Positions 1 to 8,396 of a stretch of DNA of 64,000 nt are shown here, one piece after another. The first letter of the stretch is position 1; each line of letters starts with the position of its first letter. The notes under the pieces are model-generated. The model saw only the letters and a program-made list of their open reading frames with translations, searched no databases and was not told where the DNA came from. Position numbers and translations under genes: made by a program. The DNA comes from Chloroflexota bacterium (lineage in GTDB: Bacteria > Chloroflexota > Anaerolineae > Anaerolineales > Villigracilaceae), in contig JACRBJ010000044.1 in NCBI GenBank assembly GCA_016234555.1, forward strand, positions 62,001 to 126,000, given 5' to 3'.

Positions 1-606
1 CAGGAACAGCCCCAGCAGGATGTTGAGGATCATCTCATAGGCAAAGGTCGGGTGGAAACGGGTGGTGTCCAGCGGATACAGGGTCAAGTCCTGGTACTGG
101 GGCAGACGGCTTCCGAAATTGTTGATCAGGATTCCCCACGGAAGTTTGGTCGGCTGACCGTACAGCTCCTGGTTGATGAAGTTTGCCGGGCGAGCCAGCG
201 CCTGACCAATCAACGCCGCTGGAGCAATGGAGTCCAAGAAAAGCCACAAATCCATCCCGTTGTTCTTTAAGAAGAAATACAAGGCAATCGCGCCGAAAAG
301 CAAGCCACCGAAGAAATGCAGTCCGCCTTCCCAGACGTAAAGAATTTTAATGGGATTGTCAAGATAATAGGAACGACCACCAAGAATATCATTGACTACA
401 TACCACAAACGCGCACCGAGAATTCCCAGGGGCAAAACCCACACCATCGCGTCCCAAATCGCTTCGTCGTTCTCCCCGCGCCGCTTGATCTCCCTGCCTG
501 CGATCCACGCGCCCACGACCGCGCCAAACATCACCAGCACCCCGTACCAGCGCAAGGTGACCGTCAACGTAAACAGTTTGAAGGAAAAAATTACAGGGTC
601 TATCAT
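1..606 (-). CDS. lgt: Prolipoprotein diacylglyceryl transferase, C-terminus cut by window edge
   Basis: Transfers diacylglycerol from phosphatidylglycerol to the lipobox cysteine of prolipoproteins in the cytoplasmic membrane. The reading frame runs leftward from ATG at 606 and leaves the window open after 202 codons, so it is partial. Several hydrophobic segments are visible, and the Lgt signature appears as ARPANFINQELYG. The start is supported by an AAGAGG Shine-Dalgarno about 6 nt upstream. The many lipobox proteins elsewhere in the window are its expected substrates. The family assignment is firm; only the last part of the protein is unseen. Confidence 0.93.
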   Translation of the reverse strand, partial: MIDPVIFSFKLFTLTVTLRWYGVLVMFGAVVGAWIAGREIKRRGENDEAIWDAMVWVLPLGILGARLWYVVNDILGGRSYYLDNPIKILYVWEGGLHFFGGLLFGAIALYFFLKNNGMDLWLFLDSIAPAALIGQALARPANFINQELYGQPTKLPWGILINNFGSRLPQYQDLTLYPLDTTRFHPTFAYEMILNILLGLFL

Positions 607-710
607 CAATTACCTCTTGAATTAAGTTTCGGCGATTATAACATCCAAAGATTGCTGCGCTTCCTTGCTGCCGTGGACCGCATCAAAAATGTGCAGGAGG
701 CAATGTTGCA

Positions 711-740
711 AAAAAAAACGAGACCGAGTTTTCGGTCCCG
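711..740 (-). terminator. Rho-independent terminator of the 753-2051 gene
   Basis: An 8-bp stem with one G-T pair and a short AT-rich loop lies just past the stop codon on the minus strand. It is followed by eight T residues (A-run at 711-718 on the plus strand). Confidence 0.85.
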
Positions 741-752
741 TTTTCGTTTTGA

Positions 753-2051
753 CTATGGAGTGCTTGGCGGCGCTTCCGCTGGAGGTTCTGGCGCTTGCTC
801 TGCCGGCGGGTCTGGTTCATTAGCCGGTGGAGGCTCTGGCGCCTGCTCGGCGGGTGGGTCGGTATTTTCCTGCGGCGGGCTTGGCTCTTCCGCCGGGGCA
901 ACTTCATTTGCCGCCGGCGCAGCGTTGTTCACCGGTGCGACAGGCGCGGCGGGAAGCGCCACTTCATCCACGACGATGGAATCCACCTGGGCGGCATCGA
1001 GACCTGGCGGAGAAACAACAATCACATACGTGTAGGTGCCTTCAGGCGGATTGTCCGGCGCGGTGTCCACATCAATAAGAATGCCTGTGGAGACACCGGT
1101 AACCGGGTCGACATAGAACTCCGTTAGGGGGACTTCCCTGTTGTCACATTCGCCCGTGCAATCGGCAGGCAGTGTGGTGTAGTCAAGATTCGTATTCGTA
1201 TCGGGGATGTAATCTCCCGTGATAGGGTCGATATCTCCCCAATTGAAGACCTCGTAATAATTCGTTCCGTCCTGTGAAATCAAAATGCTGATCTGATCCA
1301 TCAGAACCACAGTATCCCCGGTAACGGGGTCCGTGTAGGTGGCTTCATACAGGATCAAATCATAATTACCGTCCGGCGAGCTTTCGACAATGATGGGATT
1401 GCCGCTTACATCCAAGACAACATACGTGCCAGGAAGTAAGTCGCCGGGGAGTCCGTCGGGGGGCGTATCAACCCCAAGGTCAGGGGGGACAACCGAGGGA
1501 ATACCTTCTGGAGTGGTGGTTGGCGCTGGAGTGGAAGTGGAAGTCGCTGTGGAAGTAGCAGTCGACGTAGAGGTGGAAGTGGCAGTCGAAGTGGCTGTGG
1601 AAGTGGAGGTCGGCTCGTCAGTCGGGTCTTTGGTCTTGGTGGCGGAAGGTGATACAGTCACGGAGGGAGTGCGCGTCACAGTGCTAGTGATGGTAGGAGG
1701 TTGTGTGGTGACCGCAGTGGGCGGCGGGGTAGTGGGCACTGGCGTCCCTGTGGGTTCGAGTACCACAAAGGGCGGGAAGACAACATTATCCCCGGTATCC
1801 GCCCCGGGAGTGAGGAAGGTATCCAGCCAGCTCAACGGGGTGAGAATCGCCGGCAGGACGGGCTGTACGGGTCCGCTTTGCTGCGCTGGAAGATTGTTCG
1901 GGTCAAGGTTGGATTGCATCCCCGCATTTACGCTCCATTCCGGCACAAGCCGTATGGCTGCCTGTCCCGCAACCAGCATCAAAATGATGCCGATGGGGAT
2001 GATAAAGATGAGCAGGGTCCAATCACGTCGCTCACGGTTTGGAGTTATCAT
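753..2051 (-). CDS. Membrane-anchored Thr/Pro-rich surface protein of unknown function
   Basis: This 432-residue protein is not recognised as a family. It has a short basic N-terminus and one membrane anchor (about residues 13-33). A Thr/Ser/Pro-rich linker follows (about 105-185, including long alternating TST runs). The middle region (about 190-370) has no Cys-rich catalytic signature, and the tail is Pro/Glu/Ala-rich. This looks like an extracytoplasmic protein held by a signal anchor, with a stalk and a globular part. Its ATG overlaps the TGA of the upstream sensor kinase (ATGA), so the two are probably co-translated. It could present an extracellular ligand or cell-wall contact for that kinase; this is inference only. 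Confidence 0.75.
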   Translation of the reverse strand: MITPNRERRDWTLLIFIIPIGIILMLVAGQAAIRLVPEWSVNAGMQSNLDPNNLPAQQSGPVQPVLPAILTPLSWLDTFLTPGADTGDNVVFPPFVVLEPTGTPVPTTPPPTAVTTQPPTITSTVTRTPSVTVSPSATKTKDPTDEPTSTSTATSTATSTSTSTATSTATSTSTPAPTTTPEGIPSVVPPDLGVDTPPDGLPGDLLPGTYVVLDVSGNPIIVESSPDGNYDLILYEATYTDPVTGDTVVLMDQISILISQDGTNYYEVFNWGDIDPITGDYIPDTNTNLDYTTLPADCTGECDNREVPLTEFYVDPVTGVSTGILIDVDTAPDNPPEGTYTYVIVVSPPGLDAAQVDSIVVDEVALPAAPVAPVNNAAPAANEVAPAEEPSPPQENTDPPAEQAPEPPPANEPDPPAEQAPEPPAEAPPSTP

Positions 2052-3931
2052 GGTTCCACCTCCGATTGTTTTCCTGCAGGCAGGGAAACAAAAAACGTAC
2101 TACCCGGACATGTCTGTTCATTATACCCCGGACTTTCCACCCAAATCCGTCCGTCGTGCGCCTGGATGATGCCGCGCGCAATTGCCAAACCAAGTCCGGG
2201 ACCGCCCCCCTTAAATTTCGTCTTGCCGGATGAGTGCAAAAGCACGTCACCCGTCTGGTTGAATTTTTCAAAGACCAGGTGATGCAGGGCTGGGTCTATG
2301 CCGATGCCCGTATCGCGGACGGCGATTTCCACCTGGGGCGGTTCGCTGCCGTTTAGATATCGTCCGCTGACGGTGATCGAGCCGCCATCGGGCGTGAATT
2401 TGATCGCATTCATGATGATGTGATAGAAGACCTTTTGGATCAAATCGGGGTCGGCGGGAATCATGGGAAGCTCCTCAAGCCCGCTCGTGTTCATTTCGAT
2501 ATTTCGTTCTTCGAACGCCTTTTCAAAGCCCTTGTTCACCTTTTTGATCAACAGGTCGAAGCGCAAACCGGTTTTTCTCAGGAACAGGGTGTTGCTGTCG
2601 ATGCGGGAGACATCCAGCATGCTTTCCACGATGGCTGTCATACGCTCCGACCCGTCCAGAATCCCCTGCGCCAGAACCATCAGGTCAGGATTGTCCTTTG
2701 CATCCTGTTCCAGCATCTGCGAATATCCCATGATCAGGGTAAGCGGGGTGCGCAGTTCGTGCGCCGAGATCTGGATGAAGTTGGTCTTGGTCTTGTCTAT
2801 GTTCCTAAGGATTTCGTTCGTCCGCTCAAGTTCGCGCGTGCGTTCCTCGAGACGGGCGGTCATCTCGTCGAATGTGTTTGCGAGCTTGCCTATCTCATCA
2901 TTGCTATGGATGCCCGTCCGCTGTTGCAGGTCGCCGCCGGCAATTGCCTGTGACGTATTGACCAGCGAGTACAGGGGTCTGATGATCAACCGCGTCACCA
3001 CCCAGCCAATTCCCAGAACAAAGACAAAAACAAACGAGAATAGCACGACATACGTCCAGCGACTGGCTGCACCCGCCTGGACCACAAAATCCATCGGCAG
3101 GGCGACGGCAAACACACCAACGCGGTCATTTCCCACCTGCAAGGGCCCTCGAGCAACTCGATACGCGCGTCCATCAACCACAATATCGCTGCCCTTGACG
3201 ACCTTTTCCTGCGTCGTGATTAACTGCGTGTACTCTTCCTCCGTGATCGATAACAGCTCCAATGTGTCCCGGTTGCCTGCGCCCAGGGTGGAACCAATCG
3301 CCTGTCCATCGCCGCCATAGAAAATAACATCCGCCAGCGCGGTGTCCTTCAAAAACGGGAGGATGTCACGAATGGATGTGCCAATGACAACCACACCAGA
3401 AAATTTTCCATTTGAGGAAACAGGCAGGGAGGTGTAATAGTAGGTTTCGTTGTTTGCCAGGTTCATGCCCATTGCACGGTGCGGGGGAGCGTCGGGATCC
3501 TTCGCTTTTAGAAACGGCGCAACAATAACTGACCCCGCCACACCGGTATCCCGTTCCACAAGTTGCAACTCGCCTTTCTCGTCCATCACCAGGTGGACAA
3601 GTTCCATCCCCTTCGAGGAGACCAGGATAACGTTTTCAACCCCCAATCCCGCAGAGACCGGTTGGACCAAATTGAGCGCGGTCGCGCGGTCTTCGTCCGC
3701 CAGCGCTTCCGCCAACCCTGTGGTGTAGGCGATGATGCGGGCAACCTCCACGTGACGTACTTCCTGCCGCACAAAGCTGTCCGAAACGACGCGCCCGGAC
3801 TCCAGCACCTGGTTGGTCAACCGCTCCTGTGTTGTATTTGACACGAGGCGCGTGACCACATAGACCCCGATCACCGATACGACCACGGTCAGAAGCAGGT
3901 AGGGAAGAATGACTTTTAGACGGATGCTCAT
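2048..3931 (-). CDS. Membrane sensor histidine kinase (Cache-like sensor, HAMP, HisKA, HATPase)
   Basis: Two-component sensor kinase of 627 residues. A transmembrane helix near residues 5-25 and a second near 293-315 bracket an extracytoplasmic sensor region of Cache type. A HAMP domain (about 315-367) and a coiled coil follow. The phospho-acceptor H-box is HELRTP with His391, and a complete HATPase_c domain shows N-box, DTGIGI and GGPGLGL motifs. I chose ATG 3931 over an upstream start because AAAGG lies 5-6 nt before it. No response regulator lies next to it, so it is an orphan kinase. Its 3' end overlaps the 753-2051 gene by 4 nt. Confidence 0.92.
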   Translation of the reverse strand: MSIRLKVILPYLLLTVVVSVIGVYVVTRLVSNTTQERLTNQVLESGRVVSDSFVRQEVRHVEVARIIAYTTGLAEALADEDRATALNLVQPVSAGLGVENVILVSSKGMELVHLVMDEKGELQLVERDTGVAGSVIVAPFLKAKDPDAPPHRAMGMNLANNETYYYTSLPVSSNGKFSGVVVIGTSIRDILPFLKDTALADVIFYGGDGQAIGSTLGAGNRDTLELLSITEEEYTQLITTQEKVVKGSDIVVDGRAYRVARGPLQVGNDRVGVFAVALPMDFVVQAGAASRWTYVVLFSFVFVFVLGIGWVVTRLIIRPLYSLVNTSQAIAGGDLQQRTGIHSNDEIGKLANTFDEMTARLEERTRELERTNEILRNIDKTKTNFIQISAHELRTPLTLIMGYSQMLEQDAKDNPDLMVLAQGILDGSERMTAIVESMLDVSRIDSNTLFLRKTGLRFDLLIKKVNKGFEKAFEERNIEMNTSGLEELPMIPADPDLIQKVFYHIIMNAIKFTPDGGSITVSGRYLNGSEPPQVEIAVRDTGIGIDPALHHLVFEKFNQTGDVLLHSSGKTKFKGGGPGLGLAIARGIIQAHDGRIWVESPGYNEQTCPGSTFFVSLPAGKQSEVEP

Positions 3932-3972
3932 AAAAACCTTTTGCGGCAGATTGCACAAAGGCTGGTAAACCT

Positions 3973-4002
3973 ATTATACAAATTTACCCGTAAATAATCC
4001 AA
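3973..4002 (-). promoter_or_regulatory. Probable sigma-70-type promoter for the sensor kinase
   Basis: Read on the minus strand, TTGGAT (3997-4002) is 18 nt upstream of a perfect TATAAT (3973-3978), 42 nt before the ATG at 3931. Confidence 0.55.
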
Positions 4003-4081
4003 TCATTGCTGGGATTGTAAGACAATTACAAGGTGAATTTTCGACAAGATGTGTCCTATTCAGGAAATGGCTTCGCCGCTG

Positions 4082-4522
4082 TTACAATCGCTTTACAAAA
4101 TGCACCAGCCGCTCCACCTCGACATAGCCTACTTTGGCATGGGCGCGGATGCTGGTTTCATTTTCCAGCCAGGTATCCGAAGCCATGTCGGCGCACCCTT
4201 TGCTGCGCGCCCAGTTCTCGGCGGCATCGGTCAACACGCCTGCGATCCCCTTTCCGCGCAGTTTCTCGTCCACGAACCAGGCTTCGATGTATCCCACCGG
4301 GCTTGAGAAACAGCCCTCAGCGGATTCCCGCAGCCGCACCTCGATCATCCCGACAGGGGTGTCTCCAGAAACCGCAAAGAACACGGCATATCTGTCGCTG
4401 GCAAGGACGTCATCCATGTCATAGTCCAGGTATTCATCGGGCGCTTCGGGCCAGACCCCTTTGCGCATGCGAAGCCACTCGGCTTTGTCTTCGGGTGCAA
4501 TGCAGCGGATTGCGATTTCCAT
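4082..4522 (-). CDS. GNAT acetyltransferase resembling aminoglycoside 6'-N-acetyltransferase
   Basis: A 146-residue GNAT protein that would transfer acetyl from acetyl-CoA to an amine. The central SPVGYIEAWFV segment and the acetyl-CoA loop RGKGIAG match the order seen in chromosomal AAC(6') enzymes. The C-terminal NETSIRAHAKVGYVEVERLV resembles the same family. ATG 4522 is preferred over an upstream codon because AGGAGA lies 6 nt before it. The gene stands alone between a kinase and prs, with no integron or transposon signs. Actual substrate is unknown; resistance is possible but not shown, since many GNAT proteins with this layout act on other amines. Confidence 0.78.
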   Translation of the reverse strand: MEIAIRCIAPEDKAEWLRMRKGVWPEAPDEYLDYDMDDVLASDRYAVFFAVSGDTPVGMIEVRLRESAEGCFSSPVGYIEAWFVDEKLRGKGIAGVLTDAAENWARSKGCADMASDTWLENETSIRAHAKVGYVEVERLVHFVKRL

Positions 4523-4534
4523 GTTTCTCCTAAA

Positions 4535-4572
4535 ATAAAAAGTCCCCAAGGGCTTTGAAAATCCTTAGGGGC
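4535..4572 (-). terminator. Terminator downstream of the PRPP synthetase gene
   Basis: CCCC-AAGG pairs with CCTT-A-GGGG (one bulge), and on the minus strand a T-rich run follows. It also overlaps the leader of the acetyltransferase gene. Confidence 0.7.
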
Positions 4573-4583
4573 TCAAGTATCAT

Positions 4584-5558
4584 TCATTCGCCATAGACGA
4601 ATAGATCGCTAAGCGACTCATGATTGATGTTATGACGTATGGCATCCGCAAAGACCGGGGCAACGGACACAATTGTCAATTTGGGGTGTATTTTTTCGGG
4701 CGGAATGTAAACGGTGTCGGTGGTAATAATCTCGGTGATCTCAGGAACGGCTGCCAGTCGCTCCAACCCGTTGCGGCTGAACACGCCATGCGTACAAATC
4801 ACCCGAATATCCTCGACGCCCTCGCCGATCAACACGCGGCTCAACTCCATGATGGAACCGCCTGTGGCGATCTCGTCATCATAGACCAGGGCGCGTTTGT
4901 GTCCCCGCACCTGATTGCCGACCAACCCGCTGATGATGACCTCCGAATCCGAAACGCGCTCCTTGTTGCCGGCGGCGACGGGCAATCCCAGCGTCTTTGC
5001 AAAACGCGCCGCGGATTTGGCTTGTCCCATATCGGGAGAGATAATGATCGCCCCAGACAAATCCAGATTATCAAGATATTCCTTGAATACCTTGCGGCTG
5101 CTCAGCGGATCGGTGGGTAGCCCAAAAAAACCATGCACCTGCGGCGAGTGGAACATCATGCTCATGACGTGCGTGGCGCCGGCAGTCTTGAGCAGGTCCG
5201 CCACCAGGCGGGCGGTGATCGAAATGCGCGGCGCATCCTTTTTATCCGAACGTCCAAAGGAAAAATAAGGGATGATGGCATGGACTTCAGATGCCGCCGC
5301 ACTGCGCGCAATGTCAAGCATCATCAACAATTCCATCAAATGGTCGTTGACGGGCTGTGAAAGCGATTGGACGATATACACCCGGCGATAACGCACGCTG
5401 GCGCCCAGTTGAATGTACATATTGTCGTTGCTAAACCGCGTGATGTGGGTGGCGTCCAATGGAACACCCAAATGCGTGGCAATCCTCTCCGCCAGTTGCG
5501 GATTCGAACTGCCGCTAAAAAAGCGAACCTCCCCTGCCGATAAAGTACTCTCCGTCAT
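4584..5558 (-). CDS. prs: Ribose-phosphate pyrophosphokinase, divergent type
   Basis: Makes PRPP from ribose-5-phosphate and ATP for nucleotide, His and Trp synthesis. The 324-residue protein has the two-domain phosphoribosyltransferase layout. It shows FSGSSNPQLAERIA at the N-terminus, the ATP-site His in MMFHSPQVHGFFG, a pyrophosphate-loop equivalent (SPDMGQAKSA) and a PRPP-loop equivalent (VYDDEIATGGS). The usual ARQDRK flexible loop is replaced by GRSDKKDAPR, so it is a divergent member. ATG 5558 is chosen because GGAGG lies 5 nt upstream; an in-frame TTG further upstream has no such site. Cytoplasmic. A terminator follows at 4535-4572. Confidence 0.88.
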   Translation of the reverse strand: MTESTLSAGEVRFFSGSSNPQLAERIATHLGVPLDATHITRFSNDNMYIQLGASVRYRRVYIVQSLSQPVNDHLMELLMMLDIARSAAASEVHAIIPYFSFGRSDKKDAPRISITARLVADLLKTAGATHVMSMMFHSPQVHGFFGLPTDPLSSRKVFKEYLDNLDLSGAIIISPDMGQAKSAARFAKTLGLPVAAGNKERVSDSEVIISGLVGNQVRGHKRALVYDDEIATGGSIMELSRVLIGEGVEDIRVICTHGVFSRNGLERLAAVPEITEIITTDTVYIPPEKIHPKLTIVSVAPVFADAIRHNINHESLSDLFVYGE

Positions 5559-5664
5559 TACTGCCTCCATATCCAAGATGTTTATTTTATACGTGTGCCA
5601 GTTTTAAAGGGCTTCCACTTTTGCAAAGTCCAAAACCTGGAGGCTTTGAACCCGACACCAAACC

Positions 5665-5961
5665 TTATTTTTTCCGAAACCAAGCGACAAGAACAGAACC
5701 GACAATATACCAGAAACCAATATCCAAAACCAAATACATGCCATTGAACTCGGAGCAGTTTTCGCCCGGTCGACAGGGTCCCCAGGAAAGGAAAAAGCTC
5801 AAGGGGACACCCAGCGGAAAGGTATCAGAGATTATGAACGGAATAGCCATCCGCCACAACCAGCTAAAAACGAGGAACAGCACAAAGGCAAGGGTAATCT
5901 TGAATACGGTGGGGTTTAAAAAGTCTTTCATTATTTTGTTTTTTTTCGGACGCAGGGTCAT
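5665..5961 (-). CDS. Small two-helix membrane protein of unknown function
   Basis: The 98-residue protein has two hydrophobic segments (about 20-45 and 75-92) and a loop with two cysteines (GPCRPGENCSEF). It ends in a basic WFRKK. No family is recognised. It starts 7 nt after the polymerase X stop codon and probably belongs to the same transcript. The start is uncertain: a second in-frame ATG at 5931 would remove the basic leader, and neither has a clear Shine-Dalgarno. Confidence 0.6.
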   Translation of the reverse strand: MTLRPKKNKIMKDFLNPTVFKITLAFVLFLVFSWLWRMAIPFIISDTFPLGVPLSFFLSWGPCRPGENCSEFNGMYLVLDIGFWYIVGSVLVAWFRKK

Positions 5962-5967
5962 TCTGAA

Positions 5968-7695
5968 TTACCGTCTCTTTTTCAACCATGCCAGCAGCTT
6001 CTTCGTGGACCAGGTATTGATCACGTCTTCCTTGGTCAACCATGCGCGCCTTGCTGTGGCGACACCGTAGAACAACACATCCAAACCATCTTCGGAATGC
6101 GCATCGGTGTTGATGCTGATGGGAATGCCCAACTCCTTTGCGCGGCGGGCGTACACATCGTCGAGGTCGAGGCGGGATGGATGGGCGTTGATTTCCAGCG
6201 CCACGCCGGTCTCCGCGGCAGCATTGAGAACGGCTTCCATATCCAGGTCTGCGCCTTCACGGTCGGGGATCAGCCGTCCCGTGGGATGACCGATGATATC
6301 CACATGCTGGTTGCAGATCGCGCTGATCATGCGCTGCGTGGCTTTCTCACGCGGCTGGCGCAGACCGGTGTGCATGGACGCCAGCACAAGGTCGAGCGTG
6401 GCGAGAAACTCATCGGGATAATCCAGCGCGCCGTCGGCTTTGATTTCAACTTCAGTGGCATGCAAAATCAAAATGCCATTGCCAAGCTGCTTCTGGATTT
6501 TTTTGATCTCGGCGGCTTGCTTCTTGTGGTCTTCGATTTTCAACCCGCCTGTCACGCCGAGGCTTGCGGAATGGTCGGTGAACGCGATGACCTTCATGCC
6601 GCGCTTCATCGCCGCCTGCGCCATCTCCAGCATGGACAATTTACCGTCGCTCCAGTTGGAGTGCATTTGCAGATCCGCTTTGATGTCCCTGACCTCGATC
6701 AACTTCGGAAGCGTACCCGCCTTCGCAGCCGCCACCTCCCCACGGTCTTCGCGCAGTTCGGGCGGAATCCACGGCAAGCCAAGCCGTTCGTAAACTTCCT
6801 CTTCGGTGGCGCAAAAGATTTCGCCCCTGCCATTCGTCTTCGTCAGCGAATGCTCGGACAGCGACAGTCCCTTCGCAAGCGCAATTTGCCGCAACTGAAC
6901 ATTGTGGTCCTTCGAGCCTGTCGCATATTGCAGGGCGGTGCCAAATTTTTCCGGCGGATGCACCCAGACCTGGGCACGCACGCCATCGGTGAACTCGATG
7001 CTGGATTTGGTTTCCCCTTTGCCAAGCACGCGACTCACGCCGGGCAGATTGACAAAGGACTCCATCACGGCTGATGAATCCTTCGCCGCGACCAGGATAT
7101 CCAAATCGCCGACGGTGGAGCGCATCCTGCGCAAACTGCCAGCTGGTTCCGCTGCGACGACTCCCTTCACCCGTTTGAGCGTTGCGACGATCTCCTGCGC
7201 CAGCGGATACGCCCGCCCCAGCGGAATCCGTCCCGACCTGCGGGCAAGCGAGGCAATCCCTTCGAGGATGGCATTCTCGGATTTTGCACCCATACCCGGC
7301 AGGCTGCGAAGCTGTCCATTTTTCGCAGCAGCTTCCAGTTCGGTCAAGGTTGTGATATTCAACGTCTTCCAGATGAGCGCAATCTTCTTCGGTCCAAGCC
7401 CGGGGACTTGCAGCCAATCCGCAAGACTGGCTGGAACCTCCTCCTTGAGCCTTTCCAAAAAGCCAAGTTCGCCGGTTGAGAACAACTCATCGATCTTTTC
7501 CGCAATGGCTTTGCCCACGCCGGGAATGTCGCGCAGTTTGCCTTCCTTCCAATATTCGCTGGCTTCACGTCCGAGGGTCATCAAATTTTCGGAAGCCTTA
7601 CGATAGGCAAGGATAACGTAAATCACCTCGCCCTTGATCTCGCACAAGTTGGCAATCAGGGTAAATGTATCAGCAAGTTGACGGTTATTCATCAT
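5968..7695 (-). CDS. polX: Family X DNA polymerase with C-terminal PHP domain
   Basis: A 575-residue bacterial PolX, expected to act in gap-filling repair. Order: helix-hairpin-helix region (about 1-110), second HhH (about 125-145), nucleotidyltransferase palm with GSLRRMRSTVGDLDILV (Asp197 and Asp199), and thumb with FGTALQYATGSKDHNVQLR. The PHP domain from about 338 begins DLQMHSNWSDG and later shows FTDHS, HATEVEIK, HPTGR and NTDAHS. The strand that normally supplies the third catalytic Asp reads GVRAQVWVHPP, with Gln242 in that place. Start ATG 7695 (or the adjacent ATG 7692) follows AGAGGT. Confidence 0.93.
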   Translation of the reverse strand: MMNNRQLADTFTLIANLCEIKGEVIYVILAYRKASENLMTLGREASEYWKEGKLRDIPGVGKAIAEKIDELFSTGELGFLERLKEEVPASLADWLQVPGLGPKKIALIWKTLNITTLTELEAAAKNGQLRSLPGMGAKSENAILEGIASLARRSGRIPLGRAYPLAQEIVATLKRVKGVVAAEPAGSLRRMRSTVGDLDILVAAKDSSAVMESFVNLPGVSRVLGKGETKSSIEFTDGVRAQVWVHPPEKFGTALQYATGSKDHNVQLRQIALAKGLSLSEHSLTKTNGRGEIFCATEEEVYERLGLPWIPPELREDRGEVAAAKAGTLPKLIEVRDIKADLQMHSNWSDGKLSMLEMAQAAMKRGMKVIAFTDHSASLGVTGGLKIEDHKKQAAEIKKIQKQLGNGILILHATEVEIKADGALDYPDEFLATLDLVLASMHTGLRQPREKATQRMISAICNQHVDIIGHPTGRLIPDREGADLDMEAVLNAAAETGVALEINAHPSRLDLDDVYARRAKELGIPISINTDAHSEDGLDVLFYGVATARRAWLTKEDVINTWSTKKLLAWLKKRR

Positions 7696-7738
7696 GGGGC
7701 ACCTCTAAAGAGATTGTACAGTAATTTTTTCGCGGGCA

Positions 7739-8386
7739 TCAACCGATCGGCTCCGGGTCGCCCAGCACCGGCAGCGGCTTGGACACACTCACATCCCATA
7801 TGGCTTGCACGGTGGCAAACATCTCACGCACGTGCCAGTACAAACGTGAGATTTTTCTAAAATAGATGTTGTTCGCCTCCACGCCCGTGGACTTGACTCC
7901 GAGTGAGTTGCACAAAAACAGGGCACGTGGCAGGTGAAAACTTTGCGTCACCAAAATGGCTGAGTCCACCTGGAAGATGGCGCTGGCACGATAACAGGTA
8001 TCGTAGGTGCGGCGACCGGCGTAATCCAGCACAATATCCTCATCGGGGACACCAAGGTCGAGCGCATATTGGCGCATGGCTTCGGGTTCGTTGTAGTTCA
8101 CAAAACGGTTGTCGCCGCTCATCAACAACTTTTTCACCTTCCCCTGTCGATAAAGCTGGACAGCAGTTTCCACACGGTCACGCAGGATGGCGGTGGGAGT
8201 CCCGTCCCTGCGCAATCCCGCGCCAAAGACGATTGCCACGCGGTCGGATGGGACATCATCCACTGTGAAGGTGCGCGGCGCGACATACAACAGGATAATC
8301 AGTTTGGGGAGAAGCAAGCCAGCCAGGACCAACGCGCCGAGTCTCAGCGTAAAACGCCACAGAAATTTTATTGTCTTTTTTAGCAT
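7739..8386 (-). CDS. SanA/YdcF-family (DUF218) membrane-anchored protein
   Basis: The 215-residue protein has an N-terminal membrane anchor (about 12-37) and then a DUF218 fold. Visible motifs are AIVFGAGLRRDGTPTAILRDR, LLMSGDNR, RTYDTCYRA and LVTQSFHLPRALF. Relatives (SanA, ElyC, YdcF) act in envelope integrity; the molecular reaction is not settled for the family. ATG 8386 lies 11 nt after the upstream stop codon; an overlapping TTG at 8404 is an alternative. It probably shares a transcript with the PhnD-like gene. Confidence 0.85.
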   Translation of the reverse strand: MLKKTIKFLWRFTLRLGALVLAGLLLPKLIILLYVAPRTFTVDDVPSDRVAIVFGAGLRRDGTPTAILRDRVETAVQLYRQGKVKKLLMSGDNRFVNYNEPEAMRQYALDLGVPDEDIVLDYAGRRTYDTCYRASAIFQVDSAILVTQSFHLPRALFLCNSLGVKSTGVEANNIYFRKISRLYWHVREMFATVQAIWDVSVSKPLPVLGDPEPIG

Positions 8387-8396
8387 GGTGAATGGT

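Noticed and set aside
1390..2169. Plus-strand frame rich in Val/Glu repeats opposite the surface protein
   Set aside because: It mirrors the Thr/Ser/Pro repeat region of the real minus-strand gene and has no start signals.
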